DNA of 64,000 nucleotides from Nitrosospira sp. Nsp11 (GTDB taxonomy: Bacteria > Pseudomonadota > Gammaproteobacteria > Burkholderiales > Nitrosomonadaceae): assembly GCF_900142705.1 (NCBI RefSeq), contig NZ_FRBV01000011.1, positions 26,092 to 90,091 of the forward strand, written 5' to 3'. Every line of letters begins with the position of its first letter. Position 1 is the first letter of the stretch. Positions 55,795 to 64,000 of this stretch are shown here, piece after piece. A program made the position numbers and the translations under genes. The notes under the pieces are model-generated. The model made no database searches and was not told where the DNA came from. It worked only from the letters and a program-made list of their open reading frames with translations.

Positions 55795-56094
55795 GAAGCT
55801 GGCCGGTAAGCCGGGTTCTGTCGTGGACAGTCATTCCTCTAGGCGTGCGGTTGCCCGCAAGCTCAAGCAACCTACCCGCAGGCTCAGCGAGCCGCATCAT
55901 TGCCTGCCTATTTGGTCTTGCTCCGGATGGAGGTTACCGCGTTTCACCGTAACTTAATACGCTCGTCTCTGTGGCCCTATTCCTCACCTCACGGCGGCCG
56001 GCCATTAACCGGCATCCTGCTCTATGGAGCCCGGACTTTCCTCCCCCTGCCTTCCATTACTGAAAAGCAGGCAGCGACTGTCTAGCCAGCTTCG
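55795..56094 (-). ncRNA. rnpB: RNase P RNA, bacterial class A
   Basis: On the minus strand the RNA opens GAAGCTGGCTAGACAGTCGC and soon shows GGAGGAAAGTCCGGGC, the universal RNase P core. It includes GGTGAAACGC and a 3' part with AGAACCCGGCTTAC that pairs back with the 5' end (GCTGGC/GCCAGC). Length of about 300 is slightly short of the usual 350-400 but the core is intact. It processes tRNA 5' ends. The ends are estimated to a few bases. A TATTAT at 56101-56106 (minus strand) may be its -10 element. Confidence 0.92.
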
Positions 56095-56208
56095 ATCGCG
56101 ATAATACCCTAACCCGGCAAAGAGAAAGCAAACTTCTCAATCAAGATTTATTTGCTGAAACAACCGGTTTATGAAATATTCGAGTTATGATCCTGATTTG
56201 AAAGACGG

Positions 56209-56691
56209 ATGGCCTGGATGAACCTTAGAAAACTGCTTATCTCGGCGTTAGTGCTTATCCTTTCCGGATGCGCTTTATTGCATCATCAGGAACCACTTCG
56301 TATCTCTGTGGCGGGACTTGATCCCCTGGAGGGACAAGGCATGGAAGCGCGCTTTGCGGTACAGCTCAGGATTCAGAACCATAGTGACCAACCGGTCGAT
56401 TATGACGGCATTGCGCTTGATCTCGATTTACGTGGAATGAGCTTCGCGAGCGGTGTTAGCGATCAGCGCGGCACCATCTCGCGTTTTGGAGAAACGGTTA
56501 TTACTGTGCCTGTGACCGTGCCCGCGACCGCAATTATTCGTCATGCGTTTGACTTGGCTACCGGCGATCGTACAAAAGCCGAATACCAGCTGCACGGCCG
56601 GCTGGGCGGAGCGGGGCTCGCTATTGGAAGAAGCTTCAACTCCACGGGAGAAATTACTTTACCAACCCTGCCGTCAGAGGAAGTGCGGTAA
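56209..56691 (+). CDS. LEA type 2 family lipoprotein
   Basis: This is a 160-residue protein. The N-terminal signal carries the lipobox LSGC (C21), so it is a lipoprotein. The body has a single WHy/LEA-2 beta-sandwich (PLRISVAGLDPLEGQGMEARFAVQLRIQNHSDQPVDYDGIALDLDLRG) and a final strand. LEA-2 domains bind or protect membranes and their bacterial role is vague. ATG at 56218 is an alternative start. It is divergent from rnpB and convergent with pyrE. Confidence 0.82.
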   Translation: MAWMNLRKLLISALVLILSGCALLHHQEPLRISVAGLDPLEGQGMEARFAVQLRIQNHSDQPVDYDGIALDLDLRGMSFASGVSDQRGTISRFGETVITVPVTVPATAIIRHAFDLATGDRTKAEYQLHGRLGGAGLAIGRSFNSTGEITLPTLPSEEVR

Positions 56692-56762
56692 ATGCGCGTG
56701 CGCGGTTGTCCTAACGCGACGCCGACTTGCCTGAACCCGCGTAACCCACTTTAGAAGTGTAG

Positions 56763-57419
56763 TTACGCAATATCGGATTGATTAACACCATATCGCGCGC
56801 GATATTCTTCCATCGCACGCAGGTTGTGCGCCAACTCCTTCCTGTTCCGCAGATAATCGATGATGCTATCCAGGTTGGCGATGCTTGTGCTGCTAATACC
56901 AAATTCATGACGCACCTCCTGCATGGCAGAAAGCGTTCCGCTGCCGCGCTCCATCCGATCCAGCGCAATGATGAGTCCCCCGGGAATGGCACCGGCACCG
57001 AGGATATAACCAACGGATTCACGTACTGACGTTCCGGCGGAAATTACATCGTCAACCATCAGTACTCGTCCGCCCAGCGGCGCACCCACGAGGTTTCCGC
57101 CTTCGCCATGGTCTTTCACCTCTTTACGATTGAAACAGAAAGGGTAGTTATACCCGCGCTCGGCCAGCTCGATCGCTATGGCGCTAACCAGTGGAATGCC
57201 TTTGTAGGCGGAGCCGAACAGCATGTCAAACGGAAGCTGGGCGGCAAGAATGGCTTTGGCGTAAAATTGACCCAGCTTTCTCAGAGAGTCGCCATCGTTA
57301 AATAGTCCGGCATTGAAGAAATATGGCGACATTCGCCCGGCTTTGGTTTTAAATTCGCCGAAACAAAGTACATGGCGGCTGATGGCGAATTCAATAAATT
57401 CCTGGCGAAAATTGAACAT
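56763..57419 (-). CDS. pyrE: Orotate phosphoribosyltransferase
   Basis: This 218-residue enzyme of pyrimidine synthesis joins orotate and PRPP to OMP. The PRPP motif MVDDVISAGTS is at 121-131, the catalytic-loop RKEVKDHG at 98-105, and K73 lies in AYKGIP. ATG at 57419 (MFNFRQEF) is chosen. The frame runs 30 codons further upstream into the divergent xthA gene without family-like sequence. The two start codons are 27 bases apart, so the genes share a promoter region. Confidence 0.95.
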   Translation of the reverse strand: MFNFRQEFIEFAISRHVLCFGEFKTKAGRMSPYFFNAGLFNDGDSLRKLGQFYAKAILAAQLPFDMLFGSAYKGIPLVSAIAIELAERGYNYPFCFNRKEVKDHGEGGNLVGAPLGGRVLMVDDVISAGTSVRESVGYILGAGAIPGGLIIALDRMERGSGTLSAMQEVRHEFGISSTSIANLDSIIDYLRNRKELAHNLRAMEEYRARYGVNQSDIA

Positions 57420-57446
57420 TGCAATGACGAACCCGAGAAGACAGAT

Positions 57447-58220
57447 ATGCGAATTATAACGGTTAACCTGAACGGCATACGCTCTGCGGCAAACAAGGGG
57501 TTCTTTCAATGGCTGCCGACACAGGAAGCTGACATCGTATGCATGCAGGAGTTGAAAGCACAGGCCGCTGATATTACTCGAGAAATAGCATCACCTGATG
57601 GCTATCATGGCTATTTTCATTGCGCTGAAAAGAAAGGATACAGCGGCGTAGGAACGTACAGCCGATGCAAGCCGGACAACGTTATCGAGGGCCTGGGCAT
57701 CGCCGAGATCGACGCGGAAGGACGTTTTCTGCGCCTCGACTTTGGCAGAGTAAGCGTGATATCGGTCTATTTCCCTTCCGGCTCCAGCGGCGAACATCGG
57801 CAAGCCGCAAAATTCTTCTTTCTGGAGCGATTTTTCCCCATGCTTAAACAATTGGCAGATTGCGGCAGAGAGATCGTTTTATGCGGCGACTGGAATATTG
57901 CCCACAAGGAAATCGACCTGAAAAACTGGCGATCCAATCAAAAAAATTCGGGCTTTCTCCCGGAAGAACGCACTTGGCTTACTGACGTTTTTCACGAGCT
58001 TGGATTTGTCGACGTATTCCGTCAAATCAATCCTGAACCTGAGCAATATACGTGGTGGTCCAATCGAGGGCAGGCATGGGCAAAAAATGTGGGCTGGCGC
58101 ATCGATTATCAGATCGCTACCCCCGGAATTGCCGCCAAGGCCAAGGCTGTGTCCATTTATAAGACGGAACGGTTTTCTGATCATTCCCCGCTTATTATCG
58201 ACTACGACTACAGCTTATGA
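57447..58220 (+). CDS. xthA: Exodeoxyribonuclease III
   Basis: This 257-residue AP endonuclease/3'-5' exonuclease acts in base-excision repair. It shows ITVNLNGIRSA at the N-terminus, the metal ligand E35 in MQELKAQ, GDWNIAHKEIDLKN, and the C-terminal catalytic SDHSPL. ATG at 57447 fits the family start, while the upstream in-frame extension overlaps pyrE. It is followed by a permease gene after 58 bases on the same strand. Complete. Confidence 0.95.
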   Translation: MRIITVNLNGIRSAANKGFFQWLPTQEADIVCMQELKAQAADITREIASPDGYHGYFHCAEKKGYSGVGTYSRCKPDNVIEGLGIAEIDAEGRFLRLDFGRVSVISVYFPSGSSGEHRQAAKFFFLERFFPMLKQLADCGREIVLCGDWNIAHKEIDLKNWRSNQKNSGFLPEERTWLTDVFHELGFVDVFRQINPEPEQYTWWSNRGQAWAKNVGWRIDYQIATPGIAAKAKAVSIYKTERFSDHSPLIIDYDYSL

Positions 58221-58278
58221 TCCCGAATCAGGTAATCGATCAATTAGATGCCCTGCCTCAAATGCCGGATTTGGCCTA

Positions 58279-59667
58279 ATGCCCGCTGCCTTGTCCGGCT
58301 GGCTTCACGCTTTTCGTATTTACACCCACCCACGGGTGTTGGGAATGCTGTCATTGGGTTTCTCTGCCGGGTTGCCGCTGTTACTGGTACTGGGGACCTT
58401 GTCATTCTGGTTACGGGAAGCGGGGATCGATCGTTCCACTATTGGCCACTTGAGCTGGATAGGATTGGCTTATGGCTTCAAATGGATGTGGTCCCCGCTG
58501 GTAGATCGTCTGCCGTTGCCACTATTAACCCGCTTACTGGGCCGACGGCGCGCATGGCTTTTGCTATCGCAAGTCTCCATTGTCATCGCCCTGATCGGCA
58601 TAGCGAACACAGATCCGCTCGAAAATTTGACGCATACGGTCTTTTTTGCCCTGGCCGTCGCTTTCGCTTCTGCAACGCAGGACATTGCACTGGACGCATA
58701 CAGAATCGAAGCGGTGTCGCTAAGGCTTCAAGGCGCAATGGCTGCCACCTATCAAGCAGGTTATCGCATGGCGATGATTCTGGCTTCCGCTGGCGCTTTA
58801 TGGATAGCAGCGGCGGTAGATCCTTCGGAAGCGACCTATGACTATGCTCCCTGGCGAACTGCCTATCTGGCGATGGCGGCATTTATGATGATCGGGATTA
58901 TTACCACGCTCATAATACGGGAGCCCGATGTTCCCGTTAACCGTCTTATCTCGGAGAATGAAGATCGCGCCAAGGCTGCTATTGCGCACTGGAATCTGAG
59001 CGTACGGCTCACGCAACTGCTGGCCTGGCTGTACGGGGCAATGGTCGCGCCCTTCCGGGACTTTATCGTACGCCATGGCGGACAAGCATTGCTGATTCTG
59101 GCTTTAATTGCGGTCTACCGCATCTCGGATGTGGTGATGGGCGTGATGAGCAACCCGTTTTATGTAGACATGGGATATTCCAAGGATGAGGTGGCAACAG
59201 TCTCCAAGGTTTATGGTGTAGTAATGACGATCGCTGGTGCGGCCATCGGCGGCGTATTTATAGCGAAAATTGGCATAATGCGCACACTTTTTCTCGGCGC
59301 AGTATTGTCAGCGGCGACTAATCTTCTGTTTGTCTGGCTCACAGGGCGCGGCCACGACCTGACTGGACTCATATTCACCATTTCCGCCGACAACCTTTCA
59401 GCGGGCATTGCCTCTTCCGCTTTTATCGCCTATCTTTCCGGCCTGACCAACTCCGCCTATTCCGCCACGCAATATGCTCTGTTCAGTTCGGTGATGTTGT
59501 TGTTGCCAAAATTTATCGCCGGGTTCAGCGGCGACTTTGTCGATGCTTACGGTTATGCCAGTTTTTTTACCGGAACAGCGCTGCTTGGTATTCCTGTGCT
59601 GGTTTTAGTGTGGCTGGCCGGGCGGGCAAAATTTGAAACTGCGGATCCCGCAATGCCTCGCACCTAA
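58279..59667 (+). CDS. ampG: AmpG-type muropeptide permease (MFS)
   Basis: This 462-residue, 12-helix membrane transporter shows RVLGMLSLGFSAGLPLLLVLGTLSFWLREAGI, GFKWMWSPLVDRLPLPL, ATQDIALDAYRIE, and a second-half repeat with YRISDVVMGVMSNPFYVDMGY. These are the AmpG signatures. It imports anhydro-muropeptides for cell-wall recycling. ATG at 58279 is selected because the frame upstream overlaps xthA and is not AmpG-like. It is convergent with metW, the stops lying about 12 bases apart. Confidence 0.9.
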   Translation: MPAALSGWLHAFRIYTHPRVLGMLSLGFSAGLPLLLVLGTLSFWLREAGIDRSTIGHLSWIGLAYGFKWMWSPLVDRLPLPLLTRLLGRRRAWLLLSQVSIVIALIGIANTDPLENLTHTVFFALAVAFASATQDIALDAYRIEAVSLRLQGAMAATYQAGYRMAMILASAGALWIAAAVDPSEATYDYAPWRTAYLAMAAFMMIGIITTLIIREPDVPVNRLISENEDRAKAAIAHWNLSVRLTQLLAWLYGAMVAPFRDFIVRHGGQALLILALIAVYRISDVVMGVMSNPFYVDMGYSKDEVATVSKVYGVVMTIAGAAIGGVFIAKIGIMRTLFLGAVLSAATNLLFVWLTGRGHDLTGLIFTISADNLSAGIASSAFIAYLSGLTNSAYSATQYALFSSVMLLLPKFIAGFSGDFVDAYGYASFFTGTALLGIPVLVLVWLAGRAKFETADPAMPRT

Positions 59668-59679
59668 AGAACCCTGCGC

Positions 59680-60372
59680 TTACTTCTGCTGTTCAAACCG
59701 GTAAAACGCCAGCATTCCCAGCAAATTAGGTAGAAACGTGTTCTGATGATTTCCATTTAGCACCCGGCGTTCGAGGATGCGGGCGCCATGCTGGCTGCAA
59801 AATTCTTCAAAATCGCCAAGCGTGCAATTATGAATGTTGGGCGTGTCGAACCATTGATAGGGCAGCGCTTCCGAAACCGGCATGTGGCCGGCTAAAACCT
59901 GCAGGCGATTTTTCCAATACCCGAAATTCGGAAATGAAACAATACCCTCTTTACTCACCCGTAGCATTTCCTTCACGATTCGCTCGGTATTTTTGACCGC
60001 CTGCAGGGTTTGGGAAAGTACTACATAATCGAATGAATCCGATTCGAAACTTTGCAGACCCGACTCCAGGTCGCTCTGAATTACGTTCACTCCGTTATTG
60101 AAGCATGCGAGAACATTGGCGTCATCAATTTCAACGCCGTAGCCCCGCACGTTACGCGCATCGCGCAAAAAACACATGAGCGAACCGTCACCGCAGCCGA
60201 GATCGAGTACTCTTGCACCGGGTTTTACCCATGCCGCGATTACGCCAAAATCCGGACGAATGGCAACGGAGGGGTTACATTCTTCAACATCAGCCACGTC
60301 GTCAGTATTTGCGCGATCCATTATTTCCAATAAGTAAGATCTACAAGCTTCAGTTGGTATGACGGCCATCAA
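59680..60372 (-). CDS. metW: Methionine biosynthesis protein MetW (SAM-methyltransferase fold)
   Basis: This 230-residue protein has RPDFGVIAAWVKPGARVLDLGCGDGSL as motif I, followed by YGVEIDDANVLAC, DYVVLSQTLQAVKN, the MetW-specific FPNFGYWKNRLQVLAGHMPVSEALPYQWFDTPNIHNCTLGDFEEFC, and a KxFLPNLLG end. MetW normally works with MetX as homoserine O-acetyltransferase or succinyltransferase, but metX is not upstream here. An internal ATG at 60321 would better match the usual N-terminus. It is monocistronic as far as seen. Confidence 0.88.
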   Translation of the reverse strand: MMAVIPTEACRSYLLEIMDRANTDDVADVEECNPSVAIRPDFGVIAAWVKPGARVLDLGCGDGSLMCFLRDARNVRGYGVEIDDANVLACFNNGVNVIQSDLESGLQSFESDSFDYVVLSQTLQAVKNTERIVKEMLRVSKEGIVSFPNFGYWKNRLQVLAGHMPVSEALPYQWFDTPNIHNCTLGDFEEFCSQHGARILERRVLNGNHQNTFLPNLLGMLAFYRFEQQK

Positions 60373-60480
60373 GAAGCACGATATAAGGAAAAGTAGCGAT
60401 ATTGCGTATTGTAGCGTCTAATAACAGATCGCATGCAAGGTCAGATTGGCTCAACTCGCGAGGGCTGCGACTATACATGT

Positions 60481-61944
60481 CTAAAACCCCAGATCTTTCC
60501 AGATTCTGTCCACCCGCTCCTTTACCGCAACGTCCATCACAATGGGGGTGCCCCATTCGCGGTTCGTCTCCCCAGGCCACTTGTTGGTAGCATCCAATCC
60601 CATTTTTCCGCCCAGGCCGGATACCGGGCTGGCGAAGTCAAGGTAATCTATCGGGGTATTTTCAACAATCAGCGTATCCCGTGCGGGGTCCACTCGTGTG
60701 GTGATTGCCCAGATGACTTCCTTCCAGTCGCGGATATTGACGTCGTCATCCGTGACAATGATGAATTTGGTATACATGAATTGCCGCAGAAAACTCCACA
60801 CGCCGAACATGACTCGTTTGGCATGGCCCGCATACTGCTTCTTCATGCTCACCACTGCCATGCGATAGGAACAGCCTTCCGGTGGAAGATAAAAGTCGAT
60901 GATTTCGGTAAATTGCTTCTGCAGCAGTGGCACGAACACTTCATTAAGTGCCAAACCAAGTATGGCCGGCTCGTCCGGTGGCTTGCCCGTGTATGTCGAA
61001 TGATAAATCGGCTCGCGCCGCATGGTGATGCGCTCGACCGTAAACACCGGAAAGATTTCCTGCTCGTTATAGTAGCCGGTATGATCTCCAAATGGGCCTT
61101 CCAATGCTGTTTCTCCTGAATAGATATACCCTTCCAGTACGATTTCTGCACTCGCCGGAACCTGCAGATCATGGCTCAGGCATTTGACAATCTCCGTTTT
61201 CGCGCCGCGCAGCAAACCGGCGAACTGGTATTCGCTCAAGCTGTCGGGTACCGGTGTGACGGCACCAAGTATGGTCGCCGGGTCTGCCCCTAACGCCACT
61301 GCCAACGGGTAAGGCCGCCCCGGATTAGCCAGACAAAAATCGCGAAAATCCAGCGCGCCGCCACGATGAGCCAGCCAGCGCATGATGAGCTTATTCGGGC
61401 CGATCACCTGCTGGCGATAAATCCCCAAGTTCTGCCGCGTCTTATGCGGCCCTTGAGTGACAGTCAATCCCCAGGTGACCAGCGGACCCGCATCTCCCGG
61501 CCAGCAAGTCTGGATCGGCAGCCTGCCTAGATCCACATCTTTACCCTCCCATACGATATCCTGGCAGGGCGCTCTGGAAAGCTCTTTCGGCGCCATATTG
61601 AGTACCTGTTTCAGGACGGGCAGTTTGTCCCATGCATCCCTCAGCCCTTTGGGCGGATCAGGTTCCTTGAGATACGCCAGAAGTTTACCGACTTCTCTCA
61701 ATGCCTCAACCGAATCCTGCCCCATGCCCATTGCTACGCGCCTTGGCGTACCGAACAGGTTTCCCAGCACAGGAATGGTATGTCCCTTGGGCTTTTCAAA
61801 CAGAATGGCGGGACCGCCGGCTTTCAATGCCCGGTCGCAGATTTCGGTCATTTCCAGATACGGATCGATTTCGACCGTTACGCGCCTCAGTTCCCCCTGC
61901 TTCTCCAATTGGGCGATGAAATCGCGCAGGTCCTTGTATTTCAT
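60481..61944 (-). CDS. ubiD: 4-hydroxy-3-polyprenylbenzoate decarboxylase UbiD
   Basis: This 487-residue prenylated-FMN-dependent decarboxylase of ubiquinone synthesis shows [32 protein letters not shown] near the N-terminus. The catalytic region has the [10 protein letters not shown] block, [25 protein letters not shown], and [21 protein letters not shown]. The protein needs UbiX for cofactor, not in window. Its ATG overlaps the ubiA stop by four bases, so ubiC-ubiA-ubiD form one operon. Confidence 0.96.
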   Translation of the reverse strand: MKYKDLRDFIAQLEKQGELRRVTVEIDPYLEMTEICDRALKAGGPAILFEKPKGHTIPVLGNLFGTPRRVAMGMGQDSVEALREVGKLLAYLKEPDPPKGLRDAWDKLPVLKQVLNMAPKELSRAPCQDIVWEGKDVDLGRLPIQTCWPGDAGPLVTWGLTVTQGPHKTRQNLGIYRQQVIGPNKLIMRWLAHRGGALDFRDFCLANPGRPYPLAVALGADPATILGAVTPVPDSLSEYQFAGLLRGAKTEIVKCLSHDLQVPASAEIVLEGYIYSGETALEGPFGDHTGYYNEQEIFPVFTVERITMRREPIYHSTYTGKPPDEPAILGLALNEVFVPLLQKQFTEIIDFYLPPEGCSYRMAVVSMKKQYAGHAKRVMFGVWSFLRQFMYTKFIIVTDDDVNIRDWKEVIWAITTRVDPARDTLIVENTPIDYLDFASPVSGLGGKMGLDATNKWPGETNREWGTPIVMDVAVKERVDRIWKDLGF

Positions 61945-62819
61945 ACTGATGAGGCCCCATTTATCAGGTAATCAAGCGCGATACCAACGAAAATCGCCGC
62001 GCCGACCCAGTTGTTGTGCAGAAAGGCCTTGAAGCAGCGAGCGCGGTCGCGATCGTGAATCAGGCGGTACTGGTAAAACACCAATCCCAGCGCGGCGACG
62101 AGACCCGCGTAGTAAATAGTGCCGAGTTTCTGGATCAGCCCCACGACGACCATGGCGCACAGAAACAAGATATGGCACAGCATCACGCCCAATACATCGA
62201 AACGGCCGAAAGTAATGGCGGACGTCTTGATCCCGATCTTGAGATCGTCAACTTTATCCACAATGGCATATTCGGTATCGTAAGCAATCACCCAAAGCAG
62301 GTTCGCCACCATCAATAGCCAGGCAATATAGGGCACCTCTCCCGTCTGCGCCGCAAAAGCCATTGGAATCCCGAAACTGAAAGCGATGCCAAGGTAGGCT
62401 TGCGGCATCGCAAAGAAACGTTTGGTGAATGGATAGCTCGCAGCCAGGAATAGCGCCAGCACCGACAAGGCAAGTGTAAGACGGTTCAGCGGCAGTATCA
62501 GAAGAAACGCGCACAGACTTAATCCCGCTGCCAGCAGCAGCGCCTCTTTGGAACTCAACTTGCCGGTCGCCAATGGACGATTTTTGGTGCGCTCCACATG
62601 CGAATCGAAATTGCGGTCTGCATAGTCGTTGACGACGCAACCGGCGGACCGCATCAGTACGGTGCCCAGCACAAATATCACAAGGATATCTGTGCTGGGC
62701 ACGCCGCCGGCGGCAAGCCATAAGCCCCATAATGTCGGCCATAGCAGCAGAAGAATGCCGATGGGCTTATCCAGGCGCATCAGCTTTTCATAATGGCCAA
62801 GACGTTGTGTGAGCGTCAC
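61941..62819 (-). CDS. ubiA: 4-hydroxybenzoate polyprenyltransferase UbiA
   Basis: This 292-residue integral membrane prenyltransferase has eight to nine helices. The first Asp-rich site is NDYADRNFD at 64-72 and the second [15 protein letters not shown] near 185-200. GTG at 62819 is chosen. It overlaps the ubiC stop (GTGA), giving the normal UbiA N-terminus, while the 82-codon upstream extension lies inside ubiC in another frame. It transfers an all-trans polyprenyl chain to 4-hydroxybenzoate from UbiC. Confidence 0.95.
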   Translation of the reverse strand: MTLTQRLGHYEKLMRLDKPIGILLLLWPTLWGLWLAAGGVPSTDILVIFVLGTVLMRSAGCVVNDYADRNFDSHVERTKNRPLATGKLSSKEALLLAAGLSLCAFLLILPLNRLTLALSVLALFLAASYPFTKRFFAMPQAYLGIAFSFGIPMAFAAQTGEVPYIAWLLMVANLLWVIAYDTEYAIVDKVDDLKIGIKTSAITFGRFDVLGVMLCHILFLCAMVVVGLIQKLGTIYYAGLVAALGLVFYQYRLIHDRDRARCFKAFLHNNWVGAAIFVGIALDYLINGASSV

Positions 62820-63397
62820 TGTGTCAACTCCAGAATGGAAGGAAGAAATACTTCGGTGACGAGTATGGATTGCCCTTTCAAGCTGAACAGGGAACGCCGC
62901 GCCCAAAGACCAGGCGGTTTTGCCTGCAAATGCCTGCAGGCACGAATGAAAAGTGGATGCGTTGAATTCAGTTTTTTGAAGCGCAGCGGTGTACGCTTGA
63001 CCACTGGATTGGTAAATAATACCGTACCCAGTGATCTGTTGCCTAAACCGCTCAACCCGCGCCACGCGCCCCTCAGATCTTTCCTCGCCACTACCGAATG
63101 AGCAAATACCACCGGCGTATCACCGCAATACAAGTACACCTCCCGTACCAATGCCAACTCGTTTCGACGCAAATTCATCATCGCAAGTTCATCAACGTAC
63201 ACTCCGGCCAGGCGCTGGAATACCGGCTTGACACGAAAATTGCCGCAACAATGCTGCTGGATGAGCTGAGTGAGTGAACCACGGTTCAGCAACCATCCTC
63301 GAGCTTGGGGTGATATGGAAGACGGCGCAGGATACCACGCCGATAACTGGGCAGCCTTCATCGCAGCGAAACCAAAAAAGGGTGAATTATGCCGCAT
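62816..63397 (-). CDS. ubiC: Chorismate lyase UbiC
   Basis: This 193-residue enzyme releases 4-hydroxybenzoate and pyruvate from chorismate. [16 protein letters not shown] with the product-contacting region, [21 protein letters not shown] and [15 protein letters not shown] are the UbiC blocks, with E at the usual LREV position as the likely key acid. It is the first gene of ubiC-A-D and divergent from the NRPS gene at 63.8 kb across a 445-base spacer. An internal ATG (MKAAQLS) is an alternative start. Confidence 0.92.
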   Translation of the reverse strand: MRHNSPFFGFAAMKAAQLSAWYPAPSSISPQARGWLLNRGSLTQLIQQHCCGNFRVKPVFQRLAGVYVDELAMMNLRRNELALVREVYLYCGDTPVVFAHSVVARKDLRGAWRGLSGLGNRSLGTVLFTNPVVKRTPLRFKKLNSTHPLFIRACRHLQAKPPGLWARRSLFSLKGQSILVTEVFLPSILELTQ

Positions 63398-63842
63398 ATT
63401 CCAGCGCGGCTGAATCCTATCCTCCCCAGGTGGACGGCGCGAACATCACTCGGGCTCTTTCTTATCAAGACTAAAAAGCTCTCCAGGCTGATGTGTCGAT
63501 AAAGGAGTATACAAGCGGTATGGAAATGTATGAAATTGACATGAACTTGAAAAAAGCGTCAATTAGGCTAAATTTATATTTTGGAAGGCTATAATTTCTT
63601 AACAGCAGTAGAGTTCAGGATGCGAATTGCGCGCGTACCAAGGATACGCGAATAAGGAACTCAATCCCGTCGCCAGCCTTATGTGTCGGGAAATATCAAA
63701 TCGCATCGTTTTGGTTTTCGAGGAAAGTCATGCGCTACGCCGGATAATTCAAGCCGCCTTATTCTCCGCACATATTCGTTCCATGGAGAGGCGAGGCAAG
63801 ACGATAGACGAGCGGTTTGCTCGTGTTTCGAAAGGAGCAGCC
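63398..63842. other. Divergent intergenic region between ubiC and the NRPS gene
   Basis: No gene. TTGACA at 63536-63541 and TATAAT at 63590-63595 on the plus strand resemble promoter elements but are too far apart to pair. AAGGAG at 63832-63837 is the ribosome site of the NRPS gene. The region carries both divergent promoters. Confidence 0.45.
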
Positions 63843-64000
63843 ATGATCGAAAAAGACGAACGATCGCTTTATACCGCAAACCGCGAAGCGTTCCTCTTTC
63901 CTGCCTCCTTTGCGCAGCAAAGGCTATGGTTTTTCGAGCAATTGCATCCGGGCAGCGCGGTTTATCACTTGAGTACGGTGCTGCCATTCGAGGGTCCGCT
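63843..64000 (+). CDS. Start of a non-ribosomal peptide synthetase, condensation domain (3'-truncated by window edge)
   Basis: Fifty-two residues are visible from ATG 63843, five bases after AAGGAG. FLFPASFAQQRLWFFEQLHPGSAVYHL is the beginning (C1 motif) of an NRPS condensation domain, which joins aminoacyl or acyl units on carrier domains. Beginning with a C domain suggests either acylation of the first residue or docking to a partner synthetase. The rest lies beyond the window, so product and module number are unknown. It is divergent from ubiC. Confidence 0.85.
   Translation, partial: MIEKDERSLYTANREAFLFPASFAQQRLWFFEQLHPGSAVYHLSTVLPFEGP

Noticed and set aside
55646..55957. Plus-strand frame of 103 codons
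   Set aside because: It runs across the RNase P RNA gene on the other strand and cannot be a conserved protein gene.
60433..61119. 228-codon plus-strand frame opposite ubiD
   Set aside because: Antisense to conserved ubiD motifs, with no domain of its own.
63536..63595. TTGACA and TATAAT as a promoter for the NRPS gene
   Set aside because: The elements are about 48 bases apart, so they do not form one promoter, and neither has a good partner.
1..64000. CRISPR array or rRNA genes
   Set aside because: No regularly spaced repeats of 25-40 bases and no rRNA signatures were seen anywhere in the window.

Overview
The window looks like chromosomal DNA of a betaproteobacterium, most likely a Nitrosomonadales member close to Nitrosospira. 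This is inferred from the XrtB/PEP-CTERM exopolysaccharide locus, FolE2, the ubiC-ubiA-ubiD arrangement and overall protein resemblance. No ammonia-oxidation gene is present to confirm it.

Layout. (1) 1-2005: the tail of an exosortase-A-system hydrolase, a secreted TPR protein and a broken IS630-type transposase. (2) 2027-10374, minus strand: nucleotide-sugar genes (UDP-GlcNAc dehydrogenase and 4-epimerase; the complete dTDP-rhamnose set rfbB-D-A-C), a membrane fatty-acid desaturase and an rRNA pseudouridine synthase. (3) 10519-11588: tRNA-Val, a G-rich tract, a strong hairpin and a small PEP-CTERM protein. (4) 11797-31185, minus strand: mannose-1-P guanylyltransferase, galE, a WecG-type glycosyltransferase, wecB, a PEP-CTERM polysaccharide-lyase-like protein, a CapK-like adenylate-forming protein, two glycosyltransferases, two methyltransferases, a Wzx-like flippase, a secreted glycoside hydrolase and a Wzy-like polymerase. 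Decayed stretches lie among them, including an IS3-family remnant. (5) 31487-41997, minus strand: the XrtB core epsA-B-L-D-E-F-G-xrtB-epsI, with a VanZ-like gene on the plus strand between xrtB and epsG. (6) 41998-43362: about 1.4 kb without a gene, then tRNA-His, tRNA-Arg and tRNA-Pro. (7) 43840-47730, minus strand: folE2, dxs, ispA and xseB. (8) 47968-54326, plus strand: a Rieske oxygenase, a SpoIIAA-like protein, then a compact four-gene set (fatty acyl-AMP ligase, NAD-dependent reductase/epimerase, acyl carrier protein, serine palmitoyltransferase). That set has the composition of a bacterial sphingolipid (ceramide) locus. (9) 54771-64000: a secreted protein with a GlyGly-CTERM-like tail, RNase P RNA, a LEA-2 lipoprotein, pyrE, xthA, an AmpG-type permease, metW, ubiD, ubiA, ubiC and the first codons of a non-ribosomal peptide synthetase.

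How the parts fit. Regions 2, 4 and 5 form one large exopolysaccharide island. EpsB should place the first sugar on undecaprenyl phosphate, and the glycosyltransferases extend it from dTDP-rhamnose, GDP-mannose, UDP-Gal/Glc, UDP-ManNAc and amino-uronic donors. The Wzx-like protein flips the unit, the Wzy-like protein polymerises it, EpsF/EpsG set chain length and EpsE/EpsL export it. XrtB with EpsI should process PEP-CTERM proteins, two of which are encoded inside the island. The sphingolipid-type operon is the most interesting system here: it would give the outer membrane ceramide-based lipids, but a ceramide synthase gene is not visible in this window.
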